In this document: piece after piece, positions 25,159 through 34,313 of the stretch
Layout: each line of letters begins with the position of its first letter
Position numbering within the stretch: the stretch's first letter is position 1
Origin: Pseudomonas zanjanensis
GTDB lineage: Bacteria; Pseudomonadota; Gammaproteobacteria; Pseudomonadales; Pseudomonadaceae
Direction: 5' to 3'
Assembly (NCBI RefSeq): GCF_014268745.2
Contig: NZ_JABWRB020000001.1
Span: forward strand, 2,418,001 to 2,482,000
DNA: 64,000 nt
Notes under the pieces: generated by a model
What the model was told of the DNA's origin: nothing
The model's input: the letters and a program-made list of their open reading frames with translations, nothing else
Database searches by the model: none
Position numbers and translations under genes: made by a program

Positions 25159-26013
25159 ATGACTCAATCGATGTTTATTGTCTGGCGCGAAAGCGTCGAG
25201 GCATTGTTGGTGATCGGGATTCTCCAGGCCTGGGTCAGCCAGCAGCAACAGGCCAGCCAACTGCGACGTTATGTATGGGCCGGCGCGGCGTTGGGCTTGC
25301 TGCTTTCCGGCGTGCTGGCCGGCCTGATCCTGCTCGCCGGCGAGGCCATGAGCGGTACCACCAGTGAATGGTTCCAGGCGGCGTTGGCCTTGGTCGCCAG
25401 CTTGCTGATCGTGCAGATGGTCGGCTGGATGCACCGAAACGCACGGACGCTCAAGCATGACCTGACACGCCACGCCGACCAGCGCCTGGGCCGCCAGGGT
25501 GGCCTGGGCCTGTTGGTCCTGGCCTTGCTCGCCGTCAGCCGCGAAGGCAGTGAAACCGTGGTCTTCCTGTATGGCGCCGGTGCGCGCCTGCAGGGGCCGC
25601 CATTGGGCTTGTTCGCCGTGGGCGCACTGGCCGGGCTGGTGTTGTCGCTGCTGACCGTCTCCCTGCTGCACAGCAGTCGCCGGTTCATCTCGTGGCCGCG
25701 TTTTTTTGCCATCAGCGAAGCGATCCTGCTGCTGTTGGGCGCGGCACTGCTGGTCAGCGCCTTCGAGCGGGTCGGCGGGCAATTGCTGGCGATGGATTGG
25801 CCCGAGGCGGTGTATCGCGGCATTGGCGACGCGCTGTGGGACAGCAGTGCGCTCCTCGACGACGGCCACGGTTTGGGTGGGTTCCTGGCGGATTTCGCTG
25901 GGTATCGGGCCAGTCCGAGTGCGATGACGTTGCTGGTGTGGCTGGGCTATTGGGGAGTGGTCGCGGGTTGGTTGCGACCACGTAAGGCGGAAACCCTGCC
26001 ATGCCCGACCTGA
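25159..26013 (+). CDS. ftrC: Ftr1-family iron permease FtrC
   Basis: 284 residues from ATG 25159, with CAGGAG 9 bp upstream; an earlier frame start at 24967 is a shadow. About seven membrane helices. The two Ftr1 R-E-x-x-E motifs are RESVE (residues 10-14) and REGSE (128-132), the residues that carry iron in the permease. It imports Fe(III) formed at the periplasmic face and is coupled to FtrA/B oxidation. It overlaps ftrD by 13 bp. Confidence 0.9.
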   Translation: MTQSMFIVWRESVEALLVIGILQAWVSQQQQASQLRRYVWAGAALGLLLSGVLAGLILLAGEAMSGTTSEWFQAALALVASLLIVQMVGWMHRNARTLKHDLTRHADQRLGRQGGLGLLVLALLAVSREGSETVVFLYGAGARLQGPPLGLFAVGALAGLVLSLLTVSLLHSSRRFISWPRFFAISEAILLLLGAALLVSAFERVGGQLLAMDWPEAVYRGIGDALWDSSALLDDGHGLGGFLADFAGYRASPSAMTLLVWLGYWGVVAGWLRPRKAETLPCPT

Positions 26014-27368
26014 ACCCCTGGCTCCAACGCCTGGGCGACGGCATGCGTCGCCATGGCTCGGCAATTCGTGCGGTGCAATGGGCGGTGGTGCTGTTCTACG
26101 CGGTGCTGTTGGTGGTGCCGGCCCTGTTGCCATTACCCACTAGTCAGGCGCGGCTGTTGGACAACCTGACGCTGCTGGCGCAGTTCCTGTTCTGGGGCAT
26201 CTGGTGGCCGTTCGTGTTGCTGTCGATCGTGCTGTTCGGTCGCCTCTGGTGTGGCGTGTTGTGCCCGGAAGGCGCTTTGAGCGAATGGGCCAGCCAGTAC
26301 GGCAAGGGCCTCGGGGTGCCGCGCGGGGTGCGCTGGGCTGGCTGGCCGACTTTGGCGTTCTGCCTGACCACGGTCTACGGCCAGTTGATCAGCGTGTACG
26401 ACTATGCCCAGGCAGCGCTGTTGATCCTCGGGGGCTCGACCGTCGCCGCAGTGATCGTCGGCCTGTTGTTCGCCCGGGGCAAGCGGGTGTGGTGCCGTTA
26501 CCTGTGCCCGGTCAGCGGTGTGTTTGCCCTGCTCGCTCGCCTGGCGCCGGTGCACTTCCAGGTGGACGAACAACGCTGGCTGGACAACCCGCCGCCCCGG
26601 CGCCCGCCCCCCAACTGCGCACCGCTGCTGGACATCCGTCGCCTGCGCGGCGCCGCCGATTGCCACGCCTGTGGTCGTTGCAGCGGCCAGCGCGACGCGG
26701 TACGGCTGATTGCCCGCTCCAGCAACGCGGAAATCCTCCAGGCGACGACCAACACACTTTCGCCCTGGGACGCTCGCCTGCTGCTGTTCGGTGTCATCGG
26801 CCTGGCCATGGGCGCGTTCCAGTGGACCGTCAGCCCTTGGTTCATCGACCTCAAGCAAAACCTGGCCCAATGGCTGGTGAATCACGATTGGCTCTGGGCA
26901 CTCCAGGACAACGCGCCCTGGTGGCTGCTGACCCACTACCCGCAACTCAATGACAGTTTCAGTTGGCTCGACGGCTTTTGCATCGTCGCGTACCTGGGCC
27001 TGAGTGCGCTGTTGATGGGCACTTCGTTGCTGTTTCTCATGCGCCTGGCCGCTTGGCTCTCAGGCCACACGGCAAACTACCAGCCCCTGGCCCTCACCCT
27101 GACGCCCCTTGGCGGTGCCGGGTTGTTCCTCGGTTTGTCGGCAACCACGGTCAAGTTGTTGCGCTATGAAGGCCTGTTGCTGGAGTGGGTACCGCCGGCC
27201 CGGGCCGCGCTTTTAACGGCCGCGATCGCCTGGAGCCTGTGGCTGGGCTGGAAGCGCCTGCAGGCAAGCGTGGCATCGCCGATCCGACGCGTGCCCGCCA
27301 TGGCCTGCCTGGTCCTGGCCAGCGGCTGGGTGGGGTATGGCTGGTGGTTGCAATTCTGGGGCTGGTGA
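26001..27368 (+). CDS. ftrD: membrane polyferredoxin FtrD (NapH/NosR-like 4Fe-4S protein)
   Basis: 455 residues with about six membrane helices. Iron-sulfur motifs: CGVLCPEGALSEW, CRYLCPVSGVFALL and CHACGRCSGQ, resembling the C-terminal part of NosR/NapH. In FtrABCD it probably accepts the electron removed from Fe(II) and passes it to the respiratory chain. The fewer Cys residues compared with full 4Fe-4S pairs are typical of this subgroup. The start overlaps ftrC. A REPIN follows. Confidence 0.85.
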   Translation: MPDLNPWLQRLGDGMRRHGSAIRAVQWAVVLFYAVLLVVPALLPLPTSQARLLDNLTLLAQFLFWGIWWPFVLLSIVLFGRLWCGVLCPEGALSEWASQYGKGLGVPRGVRWAGWPTLAFCLTTVYGQLISVYDYAQAALLILGGSTVAAVIVGLLFARGKRVWCRYLCPVSGVFALLARLAPVHFQVDEQRWLDNPPPRRPPPNCAPLLDIRRLRGAADCHACGRCSGQRDAVRLIARSSNAEILQATTNTLSPWDARLLLFGVIGLAMGAFQWTVSPWFIDLKQNLAQWLVNHDWLWALQDNAPWWLLTHYPQLNDSFSWLDGFCIVAYLGLSALLMGTSLLFLMRLAAWLSGHTANYQPLALTLTPLGGAGLFLGLSATTVKLLRYEGLLLEWVPPARAALLTAAIAWSLWLGWKRLQASVASPIRRVPAMACLVLASGWVGYGWWLQFWGW

Positions 27369-27415
27369 TCGAGGGATTGCGGGGATTTCACAAAAGCCAT
27401 TCCCACCACAATTCC

Positions 27416-27580
27416 CCTGTGGGAGCGGGCTTGCTCGCGAATGCGTCGGGTCAGCTACATATACATTGACTGACAAACCGCCTTCGCGAGCAAGCCCGCT
27501 CCCACAATGGTTTCGGGGTGATTGTTGAATTTGTATTCACCACAGATCCCTGTGGGAGCGAGCTTGCTCGCGAAGGGGGC
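27416..27580. repeat. REPIN plus a single REP, GTGGGAGCGGGCTTGCTCGC family
   Basis: An inverted pair at 27416-27506 is followed by one more left-type arm at 27549-27580. The stretch between ftrD and nrdG (27369-27625) holds nothing else. Confidence 0.8.
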
Positions 27581-27625
27581 GTGTCAGACGACATCCCTGC
27601 CAGCAGACCCACCGCTATCCACCAC

Positions 27626-28321
27626 TCAACTGCGCAACACAAACGAAGGAAACAGCTCGCGCATCGCCGCCCATAACTCAGGCTGCAAGGCCTGCGCCGA
27701 GACGCTGGAAAGATGAGGATCAAGCATCCGGGCAGTGCGCACCAGTTGCACGGCAAAGCGGCTGACGCCACGCTCGTTCAGGCGCCGGGCCAGGGTCAGC
27801 AACCGTTCGGGGTCGAACAGATGCCAGTGCACCGTCGTGCGACATTCATAGTCCACGCCGCTGTCCAGCAAATGATCGAGGCTGCGCCAGTTGGCGGCGC
27901 CGCTGCCTTCGACCCGGGTCACGTCCAGGGCATCTTCGGGCAAGGCCTTGACGTCGAAGCCCACCCAATCGGCTTGCCCAACTACCTTGGCGAAGGCCGC
28001 CGGCTTGATGCCAGCGCTGTGCAGGCCGATGCGAAAACCCATCTGCCGCACTTCTTCCATGGCCGGCCCCAGGCCGTCCTGCAAGGTCGGCTCGCCGCCG
28101 CTGAACACCACGGCGTCGAGCAGATCCTGCCGGCGTTGCAGAAACGCCAACACCCGGCACCAATCCACCTCTTCGCTACCGCGCGGCGGAATCAGTTGCG
28201 GGTTATGGCAATAACGACAACGCCAGGCACAGCCCTGGCAAAACAGCACACACGCCAGTTGGCCCGGATAATCGAGGGTGGTCAGGGGCACCATGCCCCC
28301 GACCCGTAGCACTCGACTCAT
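27626..28321 (-). CDS. nrdG: anaerobic ribonucleotide reductase activating protein NrdG (radical SAM)
   Basis: 231 residues from ATG 28321, which overlaps the stop of the small upstream ORF (ATGA). The radical-SAM motif is CQGCAWRCRYCHNPQL (C-x3-C-x2-C near residues 31-38). Next comes VFSGGEPTLQ, a SAM-binding GGE motif. NrdG makes the glycyl radical on class III ribonucleotide reductase. It is the third gene after nrdD and the glycyl-radical ORF, transcribed leftward. Confidence 0.92.
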   Translation of the reverse strand: MSRVLRVGGMVPLTTLDYPGQLACVLFCQGCAWRCRYCHNPQLIPPRGSEEVDWCRVLAFLQRRQDLLDAVVFSGGEPTLQDGLGPAMEEVRQMGFRIGLHSAGIKPAAFAKVVGQADWVGFDVKALPEDALDVTRVEGSGAANWRSLDHLLDSGVDYECRTTVHWHLFDPERLLTLARRLNERGVSRFAVQLVRTARMLDPHLSSVSAQALQPELWAAMRELFPSFVLRS

Positions 28322-28479
28322 GGACGCCCGGCCGCGCGTTCGGTGAAGTGCACCCGCTCGCGGTGCTCGGACTGCTTGCCCGGGTTGAAGGCCGTTACCG
28401 GGCGGTGATAACCCATCACGCGGGTCCAGACTTCGCAACGTTGACGTTGTGCTTGGGGAAGGCTTTGCGATGCATTCAT
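28318..28479 (-). CDS. separate glycyl-radical peptide of class III ribonucleotide reductase (NrdD C-terminus)
   Basis: 53 residues. CEVWTRVMGYHRPV and FNPGKQSEHRERVHF match the C-terminal end of one-piece NrdD proteins, where the radical Gly sits in an R-V-x-G-Y motif; here it is Gly23. The main nrdD ORF ends 31 bp upstream without this motif. The start (ATG 28479) has its own AAGGAG 9 bp upstream, so it is translated independently. It overlaps nrdG by ATGA. This looks like a natural split gene and not a sequencing frameshift. Conservation in other pseudomonads would confirm it. Confidence 0.85.
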   Translation of the reverse strand: MNASQSLPQAQRQRCEVWTRVMGYHRPVTAFNPGKQSEHRERVHFTERAAGRP

Positions 28480-28510
28480 GGGTGAAGCTCCTTGCGGTCG
28501 ATGGATCGGA

Positions 28511-30526
28511 TCAGTGAACGCTGCCCTGGCGCTGTTGTTGCAGCAGCAAGGCCTCGTCGCATTTGGGGCAAAACTCGTGTTCGCCAGCCAGGTAGCCGTG
28601 CACCGGGCAGATGGAAAAGGTCGGCGTGATGGTCAGGTACGGCAGGCGGAAACGTCCCAGGGCCTTGCGCACCAGTTGCTTGCAGGCCTGGGTGGAGGAA
28701 ATCTGCTCGGCCATGTACAGGTGCAACACGGTGCCGCCGGTGTACTTGCATTGCAGTTCGTCTTGCAGCTCCAGGGCTTCGAACGGATCCTCGGTGAAGC
28801 CCACCGGCAGTTGCGAGGAGTTGGTGTAGTACGGCGCGACCGGGCTGCCGGCCTGCAGGATATCCGGGTAGCGCTTGAGGTCTTCCTTGGCGAAGCGGTA
28901 CGTGGTGCCTTCGGCGGGCGTGGCCTCGAGGTTGTAGAGGTGACCGGTTTCCTCCTGGAAACGCAGCAGCGTGGCGCGCACGTGATCCAGCAGTTTCAGG
29001 GCGAAGGCCCGGCCCTGCTCGGTGTGCAGGCCTTGTTGGTCATCGGTGAAGTTGCGCAGCATTTCGTGCAGGCCATTCACGCCAATGGTGGAGAAGTGAT
29101 TGCGCAACGTGCCCAGGTAGCGCTTGGTGTAGGGATACAAGCCAGCATCCATGTGATGCTGGATGACCTTGCGCTTGACCTCCAGGCTCTCTTTCGCCAG
29201 TTCCATCAGGGTATCGATGCGTTGCAGCAACCCACTGGTGTTGCCTTTGTACAGGTAGCCCAGGCGCGCGCAGTTGATCGTCACCACCCCCAGGGAGCCG
29301 GTCTGTTCCGCGGAGCCGAACAAGCCGCCACCGCGCTTGAGCAGCTCGCGCACGTCCAGTTGCAGGCGGCAGCACATCGAGCGCACCTGGTTGGGTTGCA
29401 TGTCCGAGTTGAGGAAGTTCTGGAAATACGGCAAGCCGTAGCGGGCGGTCATTTCGAACAGCCGGTCGGCGTTCTCGCTGTCCCACGGGAAGTCGTGAGT
29501 GATGTTGTAGGTCGGGATCGGGAAAGTGAAGACCCGGCCTTTCGCATCGCCGGCCTGCATCACCTCGATGTAGGCGCGGTTGATCAACTCCATTTCCGCT
29601 TGCAGGTCACCGTAGGCGAACGGCATTTCTTCGCCGCCGATGATCGGGATCTGCTCACGCAGGTCCTGGGGACAGACCCAGTCGAATGTCAGGTTGGTGA
29701 ACGGGGTTTGCGTGCCCCAGCGCGACGGTACGTTGAGGTTGTAGATGAACTCCTGCAACGACTGGCGGACCTCGTCGTAGCTGAGCTGATCCTTGCGCAC
29801 ATAGGGCGCCAGGTAGGTATCGAACGAGCTGAACGCCTGGGCGCCGGCCCATTCGTTTTGCAGGGTGCCGAGGAAATTCACCATCTGGCCCAGGGCACTG
29901 CTCAAGTGCTTGGGCGGCCCAGCCTCGACCCGCCCGGGCACGCCGTTGAGACCTTCGTGCAGCAAGGTGCGCAAGGACCAACCGGCACAGTAGCCGGCGA
30001 GCATGTCCAAGTCGTGGATATGCAGGTCTGCCTCGCGGTGCGCCTCGCCGATGGCCTGGCTGTAGACTTCGTCGAGCCAGTAGTTGGCGGTGACCTTGCC
30101 CGACACGTTGAGGATCAGCCCGCCCAGGGAATAACCCTGGTTGGCGTTAGCCTGCACGCGCCAGTCTTCGCGATCCAGGTATTCGTTCATCGACGTGGCG
30201 ACTTCCACCAGCGTACGACGATCCCGACGCAGGCGTCCGTGTTGCTCACGGTAGACGATGTAGGCGCGCATGGACAGGAAGTACCCGGCGTCCATCAGCA
30301 CACGTTCGACCCGGTCCTGGATCTGCTCGACATTCAACCGCGTCTGCCCTTCCAACCGCGCCAATACCGCCTCAAGCAAGCCTTCAGCCTCGGCTTCGGC
30401 GTATTCGCCGGTGGCCTTGCCAGCGGCGATCAACGCCTGGCGGATCTTGTCCGCATCAAAGGCGACCACACTGCCATCGCGCTTGTGCAAGCGGTTACAG
30501 CCTACTGAGATCAACGTGCTCTGCAT
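28511..30526 (-). CDS. nrdD: anaerobic (class III) ribonucleoside-triphosphate reductase NrdD, large part
   Basis: 671 residues. An N-terminal ATP-cone (RDGSVVAFDADKIRQALIAA, about 16-100) is followed by the ten-stranded barrel (HIHDLDMLAGYCAGWSL, EFIYNLNVPSRWGTQTPFTN, MCCRLQLDVREL). The protein ends in a zinc-type motif (CPVHGYLAGEHEFCPKC) and LLLQQQRQGSVH. The glycyl-radical motif is missing and is encoded by the next ORF. The enzyme makes dNTPs without oxygen. GGAG precedes the start. Upstream lie an Anr box and a likely NrdR box, so expression should rise without oxygen. Confidence 0.92.
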   Translation of the reverse strand: MQSTLISVGCNRLHKRDGSVVAFDADKIRQALIAAGKATGEYAEAEAEGLLEAVLARLEGQTRLNVEQIQDRVERVLMDAGYFLSMRAYIVYREQHGRLRRDRRTLVEVATSMNEYLDREDWRVQANANQGYSLGGLILNVSGKVTANYWLDEVYSQAIGEAHREADLHIHDLDMLAGYCAGWSLRTLLHEGLNGVPGRVEAGPPKHLSSALGQMVNFLGTLQNEWAGAQAFSSFDTYLAPYVRKDQLSYDEVRQSLQEFIYNLNVPSRWGTQTPFTNLTFDWVCPQDLREQIPIIGGEEMPFAYGDLQAEMELINRAYIEVMQAGDAKGRVFTFPIPTYNITHDFPWDSENADRLFEMTARYGLPYFQNFLNSDMQPNQVRSMCCRLQLDVRELLKRGGGLFGSAEQTGSLGVVTINCARLGYLYKGNTSGLLQRIDTLMELAKESLEVKRKVIQHHMDAGLYPYTKRYLGTLRNHFSTIGVNGLHEMLRNFTDDQQGLHTEQGRAFALKLLDHVRATLLRFQEETGHLYNLEATPAEGTTYRFAKEDLKRYPDILQAGSPVAPYYTNSSQLPVGFTEDPFEALELQDELQCKYTGGTVLHLYMAEQISSTQACKQLVRKALGRFRLPYLTITPTFSICPVHGYLAGEHEFCPKCDEALLLQQQRQGSVH

Positions 30527-30568
30527 TTTGGCTCCAGATACTACATATAGGTGTTATTTATATTTAAG

Positions 30569-30584
30569 ACACAATATGCAGTGG
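30569..30584. promoter_or_regulatory. candidate NrdR box before nrdD
   Basis: ACACAATATGCAGTGG matches the NrdR consensus ACACWATATATWGTGT at 13 of 16 positions. A more degenerate partner (TACTACATATAGGTGT, 30539-30554) lies about 30 bp away, near the three-turn spacing normal for paired NrdR boxes. Confidence 0.5.
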
Positions 30585-30612
30585 AGATTACGGACAAAAG
30601 GCAGGGTTGCAA

Positions 30613-30626
30613 TTGATCGACATCAA
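30613..30626. promoter_or_regulatory. Anr/Dnr (FNR-type) box of nrdD
   Basis: TTGAT-CGAC-ATCAA is a perfect FNR-type palindrome centred about 94 bp before the nrdD start. Anaerobic activation fits the role of NrdD. Confidence 0.8.
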
Positions 30627-30685
30627 GAATTGGGGGCGACTGCCATCAGCCTTGAAAGGTCATTTTGGAAGCCTCCCCAGATCCC

Positions 30686-30852
30686 CAGTGGGAGCGAGCA
30701 AGCTCGCTCCCACATTGGTTTCGGAGTGACTGCAGGATCTGAATTCACCCAAAATCCCCCTGTGGGAGCGGGCTTGCTCGCGAAGAGGCCAGCACATTCA
30801 ACATCCATGCAAGCTGACCCACCGCCTTCGCGAGCAAGCCCGCTCCCACAGG
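30686..30852. repeat. compact REP palindrome and REPIN
   Basis: A short head-to-head pair at 30686-30715 (GTGGGAGCGAGCAAGCTCGC) is followed by a standard REPIN at 30759-30852. They lie between nrdD and the moaA 3' end and may separate the two transcription units. Confidence 0.8.
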
Positions 30853-30900
30853 AGTTTCGGGGTAACTGTGGGATTTATATTCATCACAGCCCCCCTTCTG

Positions 30901-31893
30901 CTAACCACCACTCATGTTCATGAACCGCACGATCTGTACTTCCCCGCCAGGGCTGAAGTCATGCTGCAAGGGCTTGCCCTTGAGTGCCTGTTTGATCGAC
31001 TGAATGATCGGCTGATCGTCCAGCGGATAACGCCGCAGCAAGCCCCGCAGGTCGAGGGAGTCCTCTTGCCCGAGGCACAGCAGCAAGCGCCCTTCGACGG
31101 TCATGCGCACGCGATTGCAACTGGCGCAGAAGTTATGGGTGTTGGGCGAAATGAAACCGATGCGGGTCTGCGGATGATGCGCCAGGCGCACATAACGCGC
31201 CGGCCCGCCGCTGCTCTCGGCACTGTCGAGCAGGCGATGATGGCGGGCGATCTCGGCCCTCACCTCATCGCTGGAACAGAACGACTCGCCCCGGGAACGC
31301 CCCACCTCGCCCAAGGGCATTTCTTCGATGAAACTGATGTCGATGCGTTGATCGATGGCGTACTGCACCAACGCCGGGACTTCATCGAAGTTGCGCCCTT
31401 TCATGACCACGCAGTTGAGCTTGATCCGCTCGAACCCAGCGACCTTCGCCGCGTCGATGCCGGCCAGCACCCGGTCCAGATCGCCGTTACGGGTGATCGC
31501 CCGAAAACGCTCGCCGTCCAGGCTGTCGAGGCTGATGTTCATGCGTTTGACCCCAGCGTCCACCAGGGGCTGGGCCAATCGTCCCAACTGCGAGCCATTG
31601 CTGGTCATCACCAGTTCCCGCAGGCCGGGCAATGCCGCGATGTCGCGACACAGCCCGACGATGCCCGGACGGATCAGCGGCTCGCCACCGGTCAGGCGGA
31701 TTTTCTTCACCCCCAGGCCGACGAACAGCCGCGCCAGGCGCTGCAATTCCTCCAGGGTCAACACTTGCTGACGCGGCAGGAAGGTCATGTTCTTCGCCAT
31801 GCAATACACACAACGAAAATCACAACGATCGGTCACCGACATCCGCAAATAATCGATCTGGCGCCCAAACCCGTCCTGCAACACCGCGTTCAT
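30901..31893 (-). CDS. moaA: GTP 3',8-cyclase MoaA (molybdenum cofactor synthesis)
   Basis: 330 residues from ATG 31893, which has GGGAG upstream; the longer frame is not homologous. The radical-SAM cluster is CDFRCVYC, and the second cluster [19 protein letters not shown] binds GTP. The C-terminal Gly-Gly (MSGG) required in this family is present. It converts GTP to 3',8-cyclo-GTP, the first step of molybdopterin synthesis. It is the last gene of narK1-narK2-narGHJI-ppiC-moaA, supplying cofactor to NarG. A second, housekeeping moaA is likely elsewhere. Confidence 0.93.
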   Translation of the reverse strand: MNAVLQDGFGRQIDYLRMSVTDRCDFRCVYCMAKNMTFLPRQQVLTLEELQRLARLFVGLGVKKIRLTGGEPLIRPGIVGLCRDIAALPGLRELVMTSNGSQLGRLAQPLVDAGVKRMNISLDSLDGERFRAITRNGDLDRVLAGIDAAKVAGFERIKLNCVVMKGRNFDEVPALVQYAIDQRIDISFIEEMPLGEVGRSRGESFCSSDEVRAEIARHHRLLDSAESSGGPARYVRLAHHPQTRIGFISPNTHNFCASCNRVRMTVEGRLLLCLGQEDSLDLRGLLRRYPLDDQPIIQSIKQALKGKPLQHDFSPGGEVQIVRFMNMSGG

Positions 31894-31918
31894 GAAGATC
31901 TCCCGATTGAGCCCGTGC

Positions 31919-32872
31919 TCACTGCACCAGCGGCGAGTCGGCGCCCTGAAGGTGAATGCCGCGAATGTCCGCCGCACCGATCAGGGTTTGCAGGTACTGC
32001 ACCAGCGCCTTTTGCCAAACGCCCTGCTGCAACTGGGTACGAATCGCCGTCGCCACCGCCTCATACGGCAATGGCTGGCCATCGATGCGCTGGTCGATGC
32101 TGATCACGTGCCAGCCATAACGGCTTTCCAGCGGTTTGCTGGCCAGGCCCGCCGGCAGGGTGAACAACTGGCGCTCCAGCTCCGGCACGGTCTGGCCCTT
32201 GCTGATCTGCCCCAACGAGCCGCCCTGCTCCTTGGATGGACACGCCGAATACTTCAGTGCCAGCTCGGCGAAGCTGCCCGGGAACTGGTCCAACCGTTCC
32301 AGCAGCAGCTCGGCCTGGACATGGGCCAGGCTGCGGGCCTCGGCATCGTCCGGCGCACATTCGAGCAGGATGTGCCGCACCGCCAGCAATGGCGCGCTGT
32401 GGAAGCGAGCGCGGTTGCTTTCGTAGTAACGCAGGCAGGTGGCCTCGTCGCACTGCGGCACCAGCACCTCACGTTCCAGCAACAGCCGCGTCGCCGCTTC
32501 TTCTTCGTTTTCACCGGCACCGACCTGCAACGCCAGGCCCAGCTCGGCGATGCGCTGCTGGAGCAATTCGCGAATCACCAGCGCCCGAGCGGCCTGGTAG
32601 ACCGCCTCCTCGCGACTGTCAGCCGGGTGATATTGCAGCTCCTGGGCCATCGCCTGCGGGGCGATCGACACCCCGTTGACGCTGATGATCGGCCACTCCT
32701 GCTCACTGCTGGCGATCAGCTGTGGCGCTTCATCCTCTGCCACCGGCCCCGCCTGGGCCGGCTCGAACTGCACCGCCCCAACCGGCTCCACATCAACCAC
32801 CGGCGGCACTTTTGCCGAGGAACCGCAACCACCGCCCCCGCTACCACCGCCACATCCGCATCCACTCGCCAT
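31919..32872 (-). CDS. nar-operon parvulin-type peptidyl-prolyl isomerase (PpiC-like)
   Basis: 317 residues from ATG 32872. The N-terminus is a Gly/Cys/Ser-rich tract ([19 protein letters not shown]), followed by an NifM/SurA-like helical region. The parvulin domain is at about 190-285 ([45 protein letters not shown]). There is no signal peptide, so it should be cytoplasmic. A PpiC gene occupies this place in P. aeruginosa nar operons too. It may assist folding or insertion of NarGHI, but its role is not established. The Cys-rich tail could bind metal. Confidence 0.85.
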   Translation of the reverse strand: MASGCGCGGGSGGGGCGSSAKVPPVVDVEPVGAVQFEPAQAGPVAEDEAPQLIASSEQEWPIISVNGVSIAPQAMAQELQYHPADSREEAVYQAARALVIRELLQQRIAELGLALQVGAGENEEEAATRLLLEREVLVPQCDEATCLRYYESNRARFHSAPLLAVRHILLECAPDDAEARSLAHVQAELLLERLDQFPGSFAELALKYSACPSKEQGGSLGQISKGQTVPELERQLFTLPAGLASKPLESRYGWHVISIDQRIDGQPLPYEAVATAIRTQLQQGVWQKALVQYLQTLIGAADIRGIHLQGADSPLVQ

Positions 32873-32882
32873 GATCTTCTCC

Positions 32883-33563
32883 TCAGAACTTCTGCCGAAC
32901 GATTTGATAACGACGCCCCAGGTACCAGACCGGCGCACTGACGATGTGGACCAGACGGGTGAACGGGAACAGCACGAACAGCGTCAGGCCCAGCACCACG
33001 TGGAGCTTGTAGACCAGGCCCACCGGCGCGATCGAGGTCGCGGCTTCAACCGGGCGCAACAGCACGGTGTTCTGGGCCCAGTCGGCCAGCATCACCATCA
33101 CCGAGCCGTCCATATGGGCGGTGGATGCGACGATGGTCATCAGCCCCAACACCAACTGCACCAGCAATACCACCAGCACCAGGATGTCCGACACATTGGA
33201 GGTGGCGCGCACCCGAGGGTCGGTCAGGCGCCGGTTGAGCAGCATCAGCAAACCGATCAGGCCGAGCACACCGAAGAAACCGCCGGAAACCATCGCCAGC
33301 AACTGCTTGTTCTCGGTACTCAGGAAGTGGTGATACACCGCCGAAGGTGTCAGCAGCCCGACGAAATGCCCGGCCAGCACGAACAGCACACCGATGTGAA
33401 ACAGGTTGCTGGCCACGCGCATGCCGCGCTTGTTCAGCATCTGGCTCGAACCGGCCTTCCAGGTGTACTGGGACAGATCAAAGCGTGCCCAACTGCCGAG
33501 CAGGCAAATCGCCAAAGCGACATAGGGGTAGACCCCGAACAACAACAGATCCCATTTAGACAT
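32883..33563 (-). CDS. narI: respiratory nitrate reductase gamma subunit NarI
   Basis: 226 residues with five membrane helices from ATG 33563. Two b-type haems are bound by His in FHIGVLFVLAGHFVG and in VYKLHVVLGLTLFVLFPFTRLVH. NarI takes electrons from ubiquinol at the periplasmic side and passes them to NarH. The gene overlaps narJ by 8 bp. It is in the standard narGHJI order. Confidence 0.95.
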   Translation of the reverse strand: MSKWDLLLFGVYPYVALAICLLGSWARFDLSQYTWKAGSSQMLNKRGMRVASNLFHIGVLFVLAGHFVGLLTPSAVYHHFLSTENKQLLAMVSGGFFGVLGLIGLLMLLNRRLTDPRVRATSNVSDILVLVVLLVQLVLGLMTIVASTAHMDGSVMVMLADWAQNTVLLRPVEAATSIAPVGLVYKLHVVLGLTLFVLFPFTRLVHIVSAPVWYLGRRYQIVRQKF

Positions 33564-34311
33564 TGCCCACCTCCCCGGCAGGCGCTGCGGCCCGCCCTTC
33601 ATGCTGAAAATCCACCCAGTGCAGCGGCACTGCACTTTCGTCCCGGGCCTTGCCCGGCGCGCTTGGCATCGAACTGCAGCGGTCCTGCTGCTCGGCCTTC
33701 ATGAAATCCACGGCCTCTTCTTCCCAGACCTTGTCCAGGGCTTCTAGGGAGTCATCCCGATGCTCGGCCTTCACCTGTTCGAGCATCTCGGCCACCGCCG
33801 CCTGGGGTTCTGTCCCGGCGATCTGCAACAAGGCCCGGAAGCAACTGGCGTAGGCGCTTTCACGCTCCTCCAGGCGCGCCGCGAGCAAGGCCAGCAGGTG
33901 CGCCACATCGGCCAGACCCTCGCGGGCCTCCAAGTCTTCGCGGGTGGAGAGAAACTCCAGGTACAGCGGGATGTAGTCGGGCAGTTCCTTGACGCCGATG
34001 GCGAACCCGGCTTCTTCGTACTGGGCCATCATGTCGACCATGGCCTGGCCCCGGTCGCGGGACTCGCCATGGACGTGTTCGAACAGCAGCAGCGACAGTG
34101 AACGACCGCGGCCGAACAGCGCACCGTAGTGCTCCTGGCCATCCATCAGGTCCTGGCCGCAGACCAGCTCCAGCAACTCGAACAAACCGGCACGCTGGGC
34201 GGGACTGATTTCCCGCGCCTGCACGATGGCCTGCTCCAGCTCGTCGCGACCAGCCACCAGGGTCTCGGTCGGGTAATCGAGCAGCAACGAAATCACCTTG
34301 AGAATGCGCAT
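33556..34311 (-). CDS. narJ: nitrate reductase assembly chaperone NarJ
   Basis: 251 residues from ATG 34311. That start has GGGAGG 7 bp upstream, whereas ATG 34317 is too close to it. TorD-like helical chaperone: LKVISLLLDYPTE at the N-terminus and FEHVHGESRDRGQAMVDMM in the core. NarJ is cytoplasmic, holds apo-NarG and helps insertion of the molybdenum cofactor and Fe-S clusters before membrane attachment. The C-terminal tail after about residue 210 is charged and poorly conserved. Confidence 0.94.
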   Translation of the reverse strand: MRILKVISLLLDYPTETLVAGRDELEQAIVQAREISPAQRAGLFELLELVCGQDLMDGQEHYGALFGRGRSLSLLLFEHVHGESRDRGQAMVDMMAQYEEAGFAIGVKELPDYIPLYLEFLSTREDLEAREGLADVAHLLALLAARLEERESAYASCFRALLQIAGTEPQAAVAEMLEQVKAEHRDDSLEALDKVWEEEAVDFMKAEQQDRCSSMPSAPGKARDESAVPLHWVDFQHEGRAAAPAGEVGNV

Positions 34312-34313
34312 GC

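Noticed and set aside
28478..30508. 676-residue plus-strand open frame opposite nrdD
   Set aside because: Antisense shadow of nrdD, with no recognisable domain.
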